A stretch of 64,000 nucleotides of DNA. Origin: Candidatus Zixiibacteriota bacterium (GTDB lineage: Bacteria > Zixibacteria > MSB-5A5 > WJJR01 > JAJRUJ01). The notes beneath the pieces are model-generated. The model saw nothing but the letters and a program-made list of their open reading frames with translations. It was not told where the DNA came from and made no database searches. Shown here in pieces: positions 40,504-49,105 of this stretch. The position numbers were made by a program, and so were the translations under genes. The stretch is from NCBI GenBank assembly GCA_020051695.1, contig JAGVQM010000006.1, forward strand, positions 79,899 to 143,898, written 5' to 3'. Position 1 is the first letter of the stretch. Every line of letters begins with the position of its first letter.

Positions 40504-42168
40504 CTATTGGCCGCCGGCCGCGAGGGGCGCCGCATTCAACTGCGCCCATTGTTTTTTCACCACGATATTCACCATCGGCGTGCCGGGCGGTAATTTGTTC
40601 GGGTCCAGCAGGTCCGTGTCGAAACCCCAATCGCGGTTGGGGGCAGTGTAGACAGAGCCATACGTCCACGCGCCATCGGCCTGTTGCGATTCCCACAAAT
40701 CGACCATTGATCCCCGAAATGTCAGTGTTTTTCCCGTCCAGTTTTCGAGGAACCGGGGCAGGTTTTCCAGCCCGCCATTGTAGGCCTGACCGTCCTCGCC
40801 GGTAGTGGTATTCCCCGTGATGAAGGACAGGTTGATCGTCGTGGTATTGGAGGCGACCCGGTCGTTGATCCCCAGCGTGGATTTGGTGTCGTCCCAGTTG
40901 TTCGACAGGACATTAAACGCGTCACAGATGACCGCCGCCGGTTTTTTCGCTACAGAATTGTAGTCGCCCTTGGTATAAAGCGGGTTTTCCGAGACCACCG
41001 TCAGACCCGCCTTCAAGGTGCTGCCGTTGACCAATCGTGTGGCCGGCTGGGTCACGCCGCCCACCGTCTGGCTGGTGTACACCATTCCATTGGTTGGCCA
41101 GTAGGCGCTGGCGTTGAGTTTGGAGATATCAATTTCCAGGGCACTGACGTTTTTCTGCTCGCGGCCATCGTAGAAGGTTTTATTGGAAATCGACCCGTCG
41201 GCAATCATTGCCGCTGTGACGTCGGTCCAGGTATTGTCCGGCTGCCGGAAATATGCCGTGCCGTTGATGATTTTCAATCCGGCCTTCAGTTCATAGGAAT
41301 CAGGGTTGGAACCGCCCCCGGAGCTGTTGATCAGGTCGATCGGCTCACCCGAAACCGACACCGGCAGATATAACTCGTTGATCCCATGGTCTTTATCCTG
41401 CACCTGTCCGTCCCAGCGTTCCAGCGATTCGTCGACCCACTCCGCATCGGCGTTGTCCAGCCAGGTGCCATCCGGGTTTTTCATGTCCTGGTAGGTACCG
41501 TCATTGTCTTTGATGCGGACCGAGCCGGTGCCGAGCGTTTGCCCCGAACCGGGTTTGCGGCCGTGTCTGATTGTCCCGGCCGCCGACAGGAACGATTCAA
41601 TATCAAGACCGTTATGCGAGCCGAGCCAGAGGTTCCCGTTGGCGTGAACGCGACCGTTGAGCTTCATGAACGGCCCGGGGTGGATCTCCATGTCCGGTTC
41701 ATAAAACACCGCGAATTGGAACAGCGGCACGAGCACTTTTTCCATACGGAGGGAGATGGTGTTGGTGATCGGCGTCGATGACGAGACGGCAGTGCTGATC
41801 ACATCGTACTGGTTACCCAGCCCGTATAACCCGCGGTACATCCCCTGGGTCATATTGGTCTGTTTGGTGGTATCGAACTGTGCCATCCGGTAGGTGACAT
41901 TATAATTCTCCATGGCCAGCGTGCCGGAGGGCAGGGGGTTGGGCGGATAATTGGTCGAATCGATCGAGTTGCGGAAATAGGTGTACGCCAGTTCCGCACC
42001 CGATTCGGCGGCATACAGGGCATTAACATCCCGCACCTGCGAGCCGGAAATCGCCACATCATCGGCCGATTTCATCACTGCCGCGGCGCCGATGATCCCC
42101 AACATCAGCAGAATTGCCAGGCAGGTGATGATTACGAAGCCCCGTTCGTTTCGGATAAGACCCCTCAT
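40504..42168 (-). CDS. PilX-like type IV pilus assembly protein
   Basis: Protein of 554 residues with a PilX-type N-terminus: RNERGFVIITCLAILLMLGIIGAAAV, a single hydrophobic helix after a short basic leader (core GFVIITCLAILLMLG), followed by AIYAAESGAE-like NALYAAESGAELAYT. The large C-terminal domain is beta-rich and secreted, with no recognised fold. PilX-family minor pilins prime pilus assembly with PilV and PilW. GAGGT precedes the ATG. It is the third gene of a pilV-pilW-pilX order on the minus strand. Its length is well above that of typical PilX, a possible sign of an adhesive head. Confidence 0.8.
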   Translation of the reverse strand: MRGLIRNERGFVIITCLAILLMLGIIGAAAVMKSADDVAISGSQVRDVNALYAAESGAELAYTYFRNSIDSTNYPPNPLPSGTLAMENYNVTYRMAQFDTTKQTNMTQGMYRGLYGLGNQYDVISTAVSSSTPITNTISLRMEKVLVPLFQFAVFYEPDMEIHPGPFMKLNGRVHANGNLWLGSHNGLDIESFLSAAGTIRHGRKPGSGQTLGTGSVRIKDNDGTYQDMKNPDGTWLDNADAEWVDESLERWDGQVQDKDHGINELYLPVSVSGEPIDLINSSGGGSNPDSYELKAGLKIINGTAYFRQPDNTWTDVTAAMIADGSISNKTFYDGREQKNVSALEIDISKLNASAYWPTNGMVYTSQTVGGVTQPATRLVNGSTLKAGLTVVSENPLYTKGDYNSVAKKPAAVICDAFNVLSNNWDDTKSTLGINDRVASNTTTINLSFITGNTTTGEDGQAYNGGLENLPRFLENWTGKTLTFRGSMVDLWESQQADGAWTYGSVYTAPNRDWGFDTDLLDPNKLPPGTPMVNIVVKKQWAQLNAAPLAAGGQ

Positions 42169-42189
42169 ACTATACCTCGTCTAGTTAAG

Positions 42190-43041
42190 TTAAAAGCCGA
42201 GATTGCGGACCTGGACTTTGGTCGCGAATTCCCGGCGGCGATATTCATCCTGAAATTGCAAATCCTCGCGGTTGGTGCGCGCGGTCAAGTCGACCAGCAC
42301 TTGCCGTACCAAGCCCGGCTGGTTGGGGACATTCAGCGTATCGCCGTTGAGCATGACAAAGCGGAACTGCAGGTTCTCGATATTTTCGGCGAACGGTGCA
42401 GCCGGTTCACCCATTTCTTCGACCATCAACACCGGATGCAGCGAATCCGACTGGTCGATGTAAAACCGATAGGCCTCGATCATGAACACCTGGCTGCCCT
42501 TGGGATAACAGCGGGACAGCACCGTCGTATTATGCTGAATATGGGCCGCGGCGGCCTGGACTTCGGTGATCACGAAAAACTCGCCGGTGTCAGCCGTGGG
42601 GTCATAAATATACGCCCAGCGGTTTTCTTTGAAACACGAAATGTCGTGGCCGTCACACCGCAGTTCCGCGGAGGGTTGGGGCATATCGTGTTCGATCGGT
42701 GCTTCGCAATGTCCCGGGGGCTGATAGATGACCATCAGCGTATCCGGGTTCGCGTCATGTGCGACCAGTGGCCCGATCTGCTCGGGCAAGCCGAAGCCCG
42801 CCATGCGAATATGTCCCGAGAGCATCCGGATCGAGGCCCGCGCGGCCTGCTGAGCGTCGGAGACTTCGTCCTGGATCAGCCAGCCGCGGTGCTGGGTTAA
42901 ATACAACTCGAAAGCCGAGGCCACCACGATCAACCCGATGATGCTGGACACCAACAGTTCGATCAGCGTCATACCCCGCTGGCCGCCGAGCAACCGGGGC
43001 CAGGGCAGCAGTCTCTTTTTTCGACATCTGAATATGCGCAT
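42190..43041 (-). CDS. PilW-like minor pilin (prepilin-type N-terminus)
   Basis: Protein of 283 residues with the prepilin peptidase motif GGQRGMTLIELLVSSIIGLIV: cleavage after Gly, Glu at +5 (core RGMTLIELLVSS). This is followed by the PilW-like SDAQQAARASIRMLSGHIRMAGFG. It is predicted to be processed by PilD and inserted in the pilus tip complex. It has a long basic leader before the cleavage site. GAGGTG precedes the ATG. It lies between the PilV-like gene (9 bases) and the PilX-like gene (21 bases). Confidence 0.85.
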   Translation of the reverse strand: MRIFRCRKKRLLPWPRLLGGQRGMTLIELLVSSIIGLIVVASAFELYLTQHRGWLIQDEVSDAQQAARASIRMLSGHIRMAGFGLPEQIGPLVAHDANPDTLMVIYQPPGHCEAPIEHDMPQPSAELRCDGHDISCFKENRWAYIYDPTADTGEFFVITEVQAAAAHIQHNTTVLSRCYPKGSQVFMIEAYRFYIDQSDSLHPVLMVEEMGEPAAPFAENIENLQFRFVMLNGDTLNVPNQPGLVRQVLVDLTARTNREDLQFQDEYRRREFATKVQVRNLGF

Positions 43042-43050
43042 AATTACACC

Positions 43051-43425
43051 TCACGACTTGCGGTACACGAAAGACTTAACCTGCCGGACATGATATTGCT
43101 GTTGGCTGTCTTCCCACATGACCTCAACCACGAGTACATCGAGATTGGCCGTGGGGGGGTCGGTGTCGGTGATCCACCACATGGCGTGGCGATGGGTTTC
43201 GATATCATATTCCATGCCCCAATCAGGGATCGCCCCGGCCTTGAAGGCCTCGACGATGTTTTGGACATCCTGCATCACTCGGTCATTGAGCTTGGATGTC
43301 TCATTGCCGGTAATCGATGTGGCCACCATCGGAATCATCAGCAGCATGCCCAGCGAAAACACCAGCATGCCGATCATGACCTCCAACAGGCTGATCCCGG
43401 CCTGACTTCTCATGAGTTTTATCAT
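43051..43425 (-). CDS. PilV-like minor pilin (prepilin-type N-terminus)
   Basis: Protein of 124 residues with prepilin motif SQAGISLLEVMIGMLVFSLGML: cleavage after Gly, conserved Glu (core AGISLLEVMIGML). The short pseudopilin domain that follows fits PilV. AGGGGCAGG precedes the ATG. It is the first gene of the pilV-W-X operon. No FimT or PilE-like major pilin gene is adjacent, so the remaining pilus machinery must be elsewhere. Confidence 0.82.
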   Translation of the reverse strand: MIKLMRSQAGISLLEVMIGMLVFSLGMLLMIPMVATSITGNETSKLNDRVMQDVQNIVEAFKAGAIPDWGMEYDIETHRHAMWWITDTDPPTANLDVLVVEVMWEDSQQQYHVRQVKSFVYRKS

Positions 43426-43871
43426 AAACCTGCCCCTTTACTCAGTTTTGTCTCATGCGGCTCACCCGCTGCAAGTGGTATGTAAAATGCGGTGCCGAAT
43501 CGCGAGACAACTTTAATTGGCGGTTGTAACATCCAGCAAGACAAGATATTGGGGCAACATTTAATTGCCGTTCGAATCCGTCGCCCGAAATTCAGGCAGC
43601 TCCGATCATGGCATATTATTGGATTTCCCCCATATTTTATAGCAGCTTGCGGCCAACCCGGGGCCAGGAGTGGATCCCCAAAGAATTCGGGAAGACGGTT
43701 GTTCAGCAGGAAGAAATGAGACTAATATTGTATGTTTAGAAGATCAGCCTTTGGTGAACATTGCGCCAACTTGTTGCAACACTGTATTCCCCGAAGACTG
43801 TCCGGCAGACCAAAAAAACCATATCCCATTGGGAACCTTGTCAAAATGAAAACCGGCCGCTGATATGCCGC
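43426..43871. other. Intergenic region without a supported gene
   Basis: This divergent gap between the pilin operon and the Rrf2 gene has no convincing coding sequence. A minus-strand frame entering it from 44057 is not protein-like. It should contain the pilin promoter, but I see no good consensus. Confidence 0.4.
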
Positions 43872-43900
43872 TTGACACTCCGCGGGGACATCGATAAAAT
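43872..43900 (+). promoter_or_regulatory. Strong candidate sigma-70 promoter upstream of the Rrf2 gene
   Basis: TTGACA (43872-43877), a 17-base spacer and TAAAAT (43895-43900) are close to the ideal consensus. The predicted start near 43907 coincides with an ATG, and the Rrf2 gene begins about 137 bases downstream. Confidence 0.75.
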
Positions 43901-43906
43901 ATTCAC

Positions 43907-44002
43907 ATGGCAGAGGATCCAATGCACGGATATGCAATGTCTTGTGGTTCTCAGGGGACAGAGGATTCCGCAGCAGACGTGCTGGATGACTTGTTCGCGT
44001 AA
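43907..44002 (+). CDS. Possible leaderless 31-residue ORF before the Rrf2 gene
   Basis: The ATG lies about seven bases after the -10 box, so a transcript could begin at or just before it without a leader. It encodes an acidic peptide starting MAEDPMHGYAMSCG and ending DVLDDLFA, with one Cys, and stops 41 bases before the Rrf2 ATG. It could be a regulatory leader peptide or simply chance. Confidence 0.25.
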   Translation: MAEDPMHGYAMSCGSQGTEDSAADVLDDLFA

Positions 44003-44043
44003 GGATCACGGCCAAGTGTGCAATTTGCCGGAAGGGATCTGAC

Positions 44044-44448
44044 ATGCAATTCACCAAAGCTGAGGAGTACGGGATAATTGGGATGATTCACCTGGCGCGG
44101 CAGCCGCGGGGGGCGGTGGTGAGTCTCAGCGAGATTTCGAAGGTGGAGAACATCCCCGACAAATTTCTGGCGAAGATCTTTCAAAACCTCACGAAAAGCG
44201 AGCTGGTCAAATCTCATCGCGGAGTGCGGGGCGGGTTCTCGTTGGCCAAAACGCCGCGCAAAATTACCATGGGTGAGATTATTCGCTCGGTGCAGGGCGA
44301 GGAAGATCCCATGAAATGTGTCCTGAAGCACCATGTCTGCGACAAAGTGGCTGCCTGTCCGATCCGTAAGGCAGTCCTCGATGCGAACAAACAGCTGTTT
44401 GCCGTCTATAACCGCCACTCGCTTAAGGAATTAGCTGATTCGTATTAG
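44044..44448 (+). CDS. Rrf2 family iron-sulfur-type transcriptional regulator
   Basis: Winged-helix regulator of 134 residues. The N-terminal MQFTKAEEYGIIGMIHLA, the recognition-helix region (IPDKFLAKIFQNLTKSELV) and the wing SHRGVRGGFSLAK are typical of Rrf2/IscR. Three cysteines, C92, C99 and C105, have the IscR spacing for a [2Fe-2S] cluster, so it probably senses iron-sulfur status, redox state or nitric oxide. GGAAGGGAT precedes the ATG. No isc or suf genes are adjacent and its targets are unknown. Confidence 0.9.
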   Translation: MQFTKAEEYGIIGMIHLARQPRGAVVSLSEISKVENIPDKFLAKIFQNLTKSELVKSHRGVRGGFSLAKTPRKITMGEIIRSVQGEEDPMKCVLKHHVCDKVAACPIRKAVLDANKQLFAVYNRHSLKELADSY

Positions 44449-44786
44449 TCCTGCGCCGAAAATGTCCTTTGCTGCATTGTTCCGATACTTGCTTTTGATG
44501 CTGTTTGAAGATGAGGATGATGCGGTTTGCCGCCAAAGGCGTATGCCACTTCCCGCACGCCCCTTCCGGATGGCATTTTGGTCATTGTCAAAATAACTAC
44601 ATGTGCATGCTGCTGCAATTCCTGAACAGCGGTCTGCGCAGAATCGTGTTCGGCAAGAAACCAGGCGATAATTGACTTGGCCTATGTCGTTGTCGCCCAT
44701 ACGAAAGCGAAATCCTCGCCGAACGGCAGGGTGTTTGCTTCTCATTTGTGCGGGTAAAAGTATGTAACTGATGGGGAGTGACAATT
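44449..44786. other. Intergenic region without a supported gene
   Basis: About 340 bases between the Rrf2 gene and the short PEP-CTERM gene. An opposing frame of ~117 codons is Ser/Arg-rich and not convincing. I see no clear terminator or promoter; GGGGAG at 44773-44778 is the ribosome-binding site of the next gene. Confidence 0.4.
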
Positions 44787-45194
44787 ATGGTAAAAAAGTT
44801 GATGCTGTCCGTGATGTGTTGCGTCGCGCTGGCTGCCGGGGTCCATGCTTCTGTGGCGCCCCATGCCGTGGAGAAATCCGGCCTTGTTCCGAACGTGTCG
44901 GTGTACCGCGCCGGTGACGGCTCACCGGTGAGTCCGGCCGCAGAGTTTTCGTTGTATGCACAACCGCCGGATGTCGGACCGTCCCTAGCCGCGTCATTTC
45001 GTTCGAGTCCCGGTCAGCCAGGTGCCTTACCCTCCACGACCACTCTAACCACTCAAATTGATTTTGATTATGACCGGTCGACAACGACTGCCACCCCGGC
45101 CGCGCCAGTACCCGAACCGGCGAGCATGATACTCCTCGGCCTTGGCTTGATGGGTGGCGGGCTGGCGGCCCGGAAATGGCGCATATGCCGCTGA
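44787..45194 (+). CDS. Short PEP-CTERM protein
   Basis: Protein of 135 residues: signal peptide (MVKKLMLSVMCCVALAAGVHA), about 80 residues of Pro/Ser/Thr-rich, low-complexity mature sequence, and a C-terminal PEP-CTERM tail (VPEPASMILLGLGLMGGG then RKWRICR). The exosortase system should process it. GGGGAG lies eight bases before the ATG; a GTG three codons earlier overlaps that site. A strong terminator follows, so it is monocistronic. It may be a surface or matrix protein. Confidence 0.85.
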   Translation: MVKKLMLSVMCCVALAAGVHASVAPHAVEKSGLVPNVSVYRAGDGSPVSPAAEFSLYAQPPDVGPSLAASFRSSPGQPGALPSTTTLTTQIDFDYDRSTTTATPAAPVPEPASMILLGLGLMGGGLAARKWRICR

Positions 45195-45219
45195 CCATCA
45201 GGTAATCTCGAGCGATTTC

Positions 45220-45248
45220 AGCCCCGGTCTGCCACCGGGGCTTTTTTT
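45220..45248 (+). terminator. Intrinsic terminator
   Basis: AGCCCCGG (45220-45227) pairs with CCGGGGCT (45235-45242), and the T-run continues to 45248. It lies 26 bases past the short PEP-CTERM gene. Confidence 0.9.
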
Positions 45249-45461
45249 GTGCGAAATCCATTTGTGGGCGACCGTAAATGCCCGGAGTAGTTGCTCCGAT
45301 ACCGGTAATAACTGACCGGGGATGAAAGTATGTCGAAACCGGGTACGAAAAAACTTGACATCGCCCATCAGTGGGGAGATATTGCCGTGATGTATTTTGG
45401 ATCTTACCATACGGGGCGAACTACCGGCCAGCCGGTAACCGGCCCAATGGGCGCGGTCCAC

Positions 45462-45538
45462 GGGCGATTAGCTCAGTTGGTTAGAGTGCTTGCTTGACAT
45501 GCAAGAGGTCACTGGTTCGATTCCAGTATCGCCCACCA
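45462..45538 (+). tRNA. tRNA-Val(GAC)
   Basis: A complete 77-base gene: acceptor GGGCGAT/ATCGCCC, D-arm with AGCTCAGTTGGTTAGAGT, anticodon stem CTTGC/GCAAG with loop TTGACAT (anticodon GAC), T-arm with TTCGATT, and an encoded CCA end. It lies about 105 bases upstream of thrS. Confidence 0.96.
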
Positions 45539-45644
45539 TTCCCTCGTGGTCGCGGATCAGGAACAACGGGCTTAACCGGGCGTCCGGCGAAATCCGGCGT
45601 ATGACCATGACCGGGAATTGTGGCGGTCCAAAAATGAGGACAAT

Positions 45645-47573
45645 ATGGCTCAGCGGATAAAATTGACACTCCCCGACGGCAAGGTGCTCGAATTCGCTTC
45701 GGGGATTACGGCTGCCGGTGTCGCCGAAGCGATCGGCGCCGGGCTGGCCCGTGCCGCGCTTGCCGCGGTCGTTGACGGGCGGGCGGTGGATTTGTCAACG
45801 GAATTGGATCATGATGCGAGTTTCGAAATCCTGACCTTCGATTCCCGTGCCGGACGGGAAGTGTTCTGGCATTCGTCTGCGCACGTGATGGCCCAGGCGG
45901 TCAAAGCGCTTTATCCGGGCGCCAAACTGGCCATCGGCCCGCCAATCGAGGAAGGTTTCTATTACGATTTCGATCTGCCCAGTCCGCTGACCGAGGATGA
46001 CCTCGGGCGGATCGAGGAGCGGATGAAACAACTTATCGCCGCCGATACGACCTTCGAACGCCGTGAATATTCGGCTGCCGAGGCCCGGGAGTTGTTCACC
46101 CGGGAACATGAACCGTACAAGGTGGAAATCCTGGCGCAGGTTGAACACGAGGGCGAGACCATCAGCGTCTATACGCAGGGCGGTTTTATCGATTTATGCC
46201 GTGGGCCGCACCTGCCCTCCACCGGACGGATCAAGGCCTTCAAACTGTTGGCGGTGGCCGGTGCCTATTGGAAAGATGCCGAGGGCAACCCGCAGTTGCA
46301 GCGCATTTATGGTGTTTCCTATCCGGACAAAAAGCTGCTGCAGGAGTTCCTGGTGCGCCGGGAGGAAGCCGCCCGCCGCGATCACCGCAAACTGGGCAAG
46401 GAACTCGACTTGTTCTCCCTGCAGGAAGAGGGGGGAGGCGGGCTGGTGTTCTGGCACCCCAAAGGCGCCTTGATCCGGCATCAGATCGAGAATTTCTGGC
46501 GCGAGGAGCACCTGAAAAACGGCTACGACCTGGTGTATTCGCCGCATATCGCCCGGCTTAATTTATGGAACCGGTCGGGACATACCGATTTTTATGCCGA
46601 GTCCATGTATCCGCCGTTCGACATCGAGGGCAATCCCTACCAGCTCAAGCCGATGAACTGCCCCTTCCATATTTTGATTTATAAATCGCGGCTGCATTCG
46701 TATCGGGAACTGCCGTTACGCTGGGCCGAACTGGGTACGGTTTATCGTTATGAGCGCTCGGGTGTCCTGCATGGGTTGATGCGAGTGCGCGGGTTCACCC
46801 AGGATGACGCGCATATCTTCTGTGCCAAGGAAGAAATCGAGCGGGAAATTGCCCGTACGCTCGACTTTTCATTATATTTATTGCGGGCTTTCGGTTTTCA
46901 GCAGATGAAGATCTACCTGTCGACCCGGCCGGCCAAATCCATTGGTGAGGAAGCCGACTGGGTTAAAGCTGAAAGTTCACTTCGTGCCGCCTTGACCGCC
47001 GCCGGGGTGGAGTATGCGATCGACGAGGGCGCCGGCGCATTTTACGGCCCGAAGATCGATATCTGTGTCCGTGACGCCATCGGCCGCGAGTGGCAATGCA
47101 CGACCATTCAGTTCGATTTCAACCTGGCCGAACGGTTTGATCTGACATATGTCGGGGCGGATGGCAACCGTCACCGGCCGTTTCTGGTGCACCGGGCACT
47201 GCTGGGATCGCTGGAGCGGTTTTTCGGGATCTTGATCGAACATTATGCCGGGGCGTTCCCGGTATGGCTGGCGCCGGTGCAGGTGGTGGTCCTGCCGATT
47301 GTCGACAGTCTAAACGAGTACGCCGGCAGGGTCCAGCAACAATTGGCTGCCGCGGGTTTGCGCTCACAGCTTGATGAACGCAGCGAGAAAATCAACTTGA
47401 AAATCCGTGAAGCCGAACTGGCCAAGATCCCGTATATGTTTGTCATCGGCGCGCGGGAGGCCGAGGCCGGGCAAGTGACGGTCCGGCGGCACGGCCGCAA
47501 AGAGCAAAAAGTAGTTGATTTAGCCGAAGCAATCGCCGATATCGTGAGCACAGATCGGCAAAAGGAGCAATAA
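45645..47573 (+). CDS. thrS: Threonyl-tRNA synthetase
   Basis: Class II synthetase charging tRNA-Thr, 642 residues. It has an N-terminal TGS domain (IKLTLPDGKVLEF), an editing domain with the HSSAHVMAQAVK zinc-like motif and the conserved Cys of FIDLCRGPHLPSTG (core CRGPH), and the catalytic core with MNCPFHILIYKS, YRYERSGVLHGLMRVRGFTQ and the zinc His near LVHRALLGSLERF. The anticodon-binding domain is at the C-terminus. The ATG at 45645 follows TGAGGA. It starts the classical thrS-infC-rpmI-rplT-pheST cluster. No T-box leader is visible. Confidence 0.98.
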   Translation: MAQRIKLTLPDGKVLEFASGITAAGVAEAIGAGLARAALAAVVDGRAVDLSTELDHDASFEILTFDSRAGREVFWHSSAHVMAQAVKALYPGAKLAIGPPIEEGFYYDFDLPSPLTEDDLGRIEERMKQLIAADTTFERREYSAAEARELFTREHEPYKVEILAQVEHEGETISVYTQGGFIDLCRGPHLPSTGRIKAFKLLAVAGAYWKDAEGNPQLQRIYGVSYPDKKLLQEFLVRREEAARRDHRKLGKELDLFSLQEEGGGGLVFWHPKGALIRHQIENFWREEHLKNGYDLVYSPHIARLNLWNRSGHTDFYAESMYPPFDIEGNPYQLKPMNCPFHILIYKSRLHSYRELPLRWAELGTVYRYERSGVLHGLMRVRGFTQDDAHIFCAKEEIEREIARTLDFSLYLLRAFGFQQMKIYLSTRPAKSIGEEADWVKAESSLRAALTAAGVEYAIDEGAGAFYGPKIDICVRDAIGREWQCTTIQFDFNLAERFDLTYVGADGNRHRPFLVHRALLGSLERFFGILIEHYAGAFPVWLAPVQVVVLPIVDSLNEYAGRVQQQLAAAGLRSQLDERSEKINLKIREAELAKIPYMFVIGAREAEAGQVTVRRHGRKEQKVVDLAEAIADIVSTDRQKEQ

Positions 47574-47632
47574 TGTAGATGGCCGTGCTCCGGCGCGGCA
47601 ATTACCGTAGACCGTGTTCAAAGGAGGTTCTT

Positions 47633-48259
47633 ATCAGCAGGAAGAAATTTGTTCCCGTTCCACGTGCGAATTTCCGCATCCGTTATCCACAGGTGAGGGT
47701 TATCGGCGCCGAAGGCGAGCAGCTCGGGGTGTTGGCTACGCGCGACGCGATAAAAATGGCGGAGACTGAAGGGCTTGATTTGGTGGAGATTTCCCCGACC
47801 GCCCGGCCGCCGGTTTGTCGCATCATGGATCTGGGGAAGTACAAGTACGAGCAGGCCCGGACATTACGGAAGGCGCGCAAAAAACAGCAGGGGACTACGC
47901 TCAAGGAAATGCGTTATCGTCCGAAAATCGACCGGCACGATATCGAATTCAAGACCAAGCATGTCCGGCAATTTCTGCAGGATGGTCACAAGGTCAAAGT
48001 GTATGTCGAGTTCCGCGGGCGGGAAATGACCCATACCGAATATGGCATGAAAATCCTCGGCCAGATTGAGGAATTGCTCGAAGACGTCGGTATCGTGGAA
48101 AACCGGCCCAAAATGGAAGGGCGGCATATGACCATGCTGATGGTGCCTAAACGGGTCGGAGCGCCGAAAAAGAAAGTCGCCCCCGTGCCAGCAGGAGTGC
48201 GGGAGACCTCATCCACGGAAGCTGTGGAAGAGCAGACCGAGGCCCCGGCTGCAGAATAA
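47633..48259 (+). CDS. infC: Translation initiation factor IF-3, AUC start codon
   Basis: IF-3 selects the initiator tRNA and start codon on the 30S subunit. The 208 residues have the N-terminal VPRANFRIRYPQVRVIG, the linker, and C-terminal KEMRYRPKIDRHDIEFK and RGREMTHTEYG, all family signatures. There is no ATG or GTG at the homology start. A strong AAAGGAGG lies five bases before ATC at 47633, and the family sequence begins right there. infC is known for AUU/AUC/AUA starts that allow IF-3 to repress its own synthesis. The alternative ATG at 47579 would add 18 residues with poor signals. A low-complexity C-tail extends beyond the usual end. Confidence 0.93.
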   Translation: MSRKKFVPVPRANFRIRYPQVRVIGAEGEQLGVLATRDAIKMAETEGLDLVEISPTARPPVCRIMDLGKYKYEQARTLRKARKKQQGTTLKEMRYRPKIDRHDIEFKTKHVRQFLQDGHKVKVYVEFRGREMTHTEYGMKILGQIEELLEDVGIVENRPKMEGRHMTMLMVPKRVGAPKKKVAPVPAGVRETSSTEAVEEQTEAPAAE

Positions 48260-48339
48260 CGCGTGCGGTTGAGTCGGCATGACTGGGAAAGGCGCGGCGA
48301 AAAAAGCTGATACTTTGGGCAAATATAGACAAAAAAGGC

Positions 48340-48367
48340 TTGACGGCGCACGTAAAGACTATAAATT
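48340..48367 (+). promoter_or_regulatory. Candidate internal promoter before rpmI
   Basis: TTGACG (48340-48345), a 16-base spacer and TAAATT (48362-48367) lie in the 147-base gap between infC and rpmI. A secondary promoter for the ribosomal-protein genes is plausible; an autoregulatory L20 leader could also occupy this region, but I cannot confirm one. Confidence 0.4.
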
Positions 48368-48406
48368 AAGCGGTTTGATAAAAACCAGCCTGAGGGCGGA
48401 GCAGAT

Positions 48407-48601
48407 ATGCCAAAGATGAAGTCAAATCGTGCGGCCGTCAAGCGGTTCAAGGCCAACAAGTCGGGCAAGATCAAGCGGTGGTCCGCGTACACCAGCCATA
48501 TTCTGAACAAAAAGACGACCAAGCGTAAACGCCAGTTGCGCAAGGGCAAATATGTCCACGACGCCGACGCAAAACGTGTCCGGAGAATGATCCTGGCCTA
48601 A
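48407..48601 (+). CDS. rpmI: 50S ribosomal protein L35
   Basis: Small basic ribosomal protein of 64 residues with the family opening [20 protein letters not shown] and basic end ([18 protein letters not shown]). It lies between infC and rplT, the usual order. GAGGGCGGAG precedes the ATG. Confidence 0.98.
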   Translation: MPKMKSNRAAVKRFKANKSGKIKRWSAYTSHILNKKTTKRKRQLRKGKYVHDADAKRVRRMILA

Positions 48602-48671
48602 GCGTGCCCCGGCGTTTTACGCCGTTTGCGGGCCGGACGGGCTGCTGATCACCAAGAGGGAGTTAAACGAT

Positions 48672-49022
48672 ATGTCGCGTGCAAAATCCCCCGTACCGGG
48701 ACATCGCCATCGGCGCCGGATCGTCAGGGCGGCACGAGGAAATTACGGCGGTCGCCGCAAGCTATACCGCACTGCACGGGAAACCGTGCAAAAGGGCATG
48801 ACCTATGCCTACCGCGACCGGCGCAACCGTAAACGGGAATTCCGGGCGCTGTGGATTATCAGGATTAATGCCGCTGCCCGCCAACTGGGGCTGTCCTATT
48901 CGATTGTCATCGATCGGCTGAAAAAAGCCCATATCGACTTGGACCGCAAAAGTTTGGCCCATCTTGCGGCCACCGATTTTGATGGTTTTCGGCAGGTCGT
49001 GGAAACCGCCGCCGCTACATAG
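48672..49022 (+). CDS. rplT: 50S ribosomal protein L20
   Basis: Large-subunit assembly protein, 116 residues, starting [20 protein letters not shown] and containing the conserved [32 protein letters not shown] (core [12 protein letters not shown]) and GLSYS motifs. In other bacteria L20 represses the rpmI-rplT message. AGGGAG precedes the ATG. It lies 70 bases after rpmI. Confidence 0.98.
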   Translation: MSRAKSPVPGHRHRRRIVRAARGNYGGRRKLYRTARETVQKGMTYAYRDRRNRKREFRALWIIRINAAARQLGLSYSIVIDRLKKAHIDLDRKSLAHLAATDFDGFRQVVETAAAT

Positions 49023-49105
49023 CGCTCAGCGGTAGTTCCACGCCCTGATAAATCGAGATTGATCTTTTACGTTCGATCTCGTTTTTTTTGTAGCGGAGAA
49101 TGGAT

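Noticed and set aside
43722..44057. 111-codon minus-strand frame before the Rrf2 gene
   Set aside because: It covers the near-consensus promoter of the Rrf2 gene, lacks a ribosome-binding site and is not protein-like.
44431..44784. 117-codon minus-strand frame between the Rrf2 and PEP-CTERM genes
   Set aside because: Ser/Arg/Cys-rich composition, overlaps the Rrf2 3' end, no recognisable domain.
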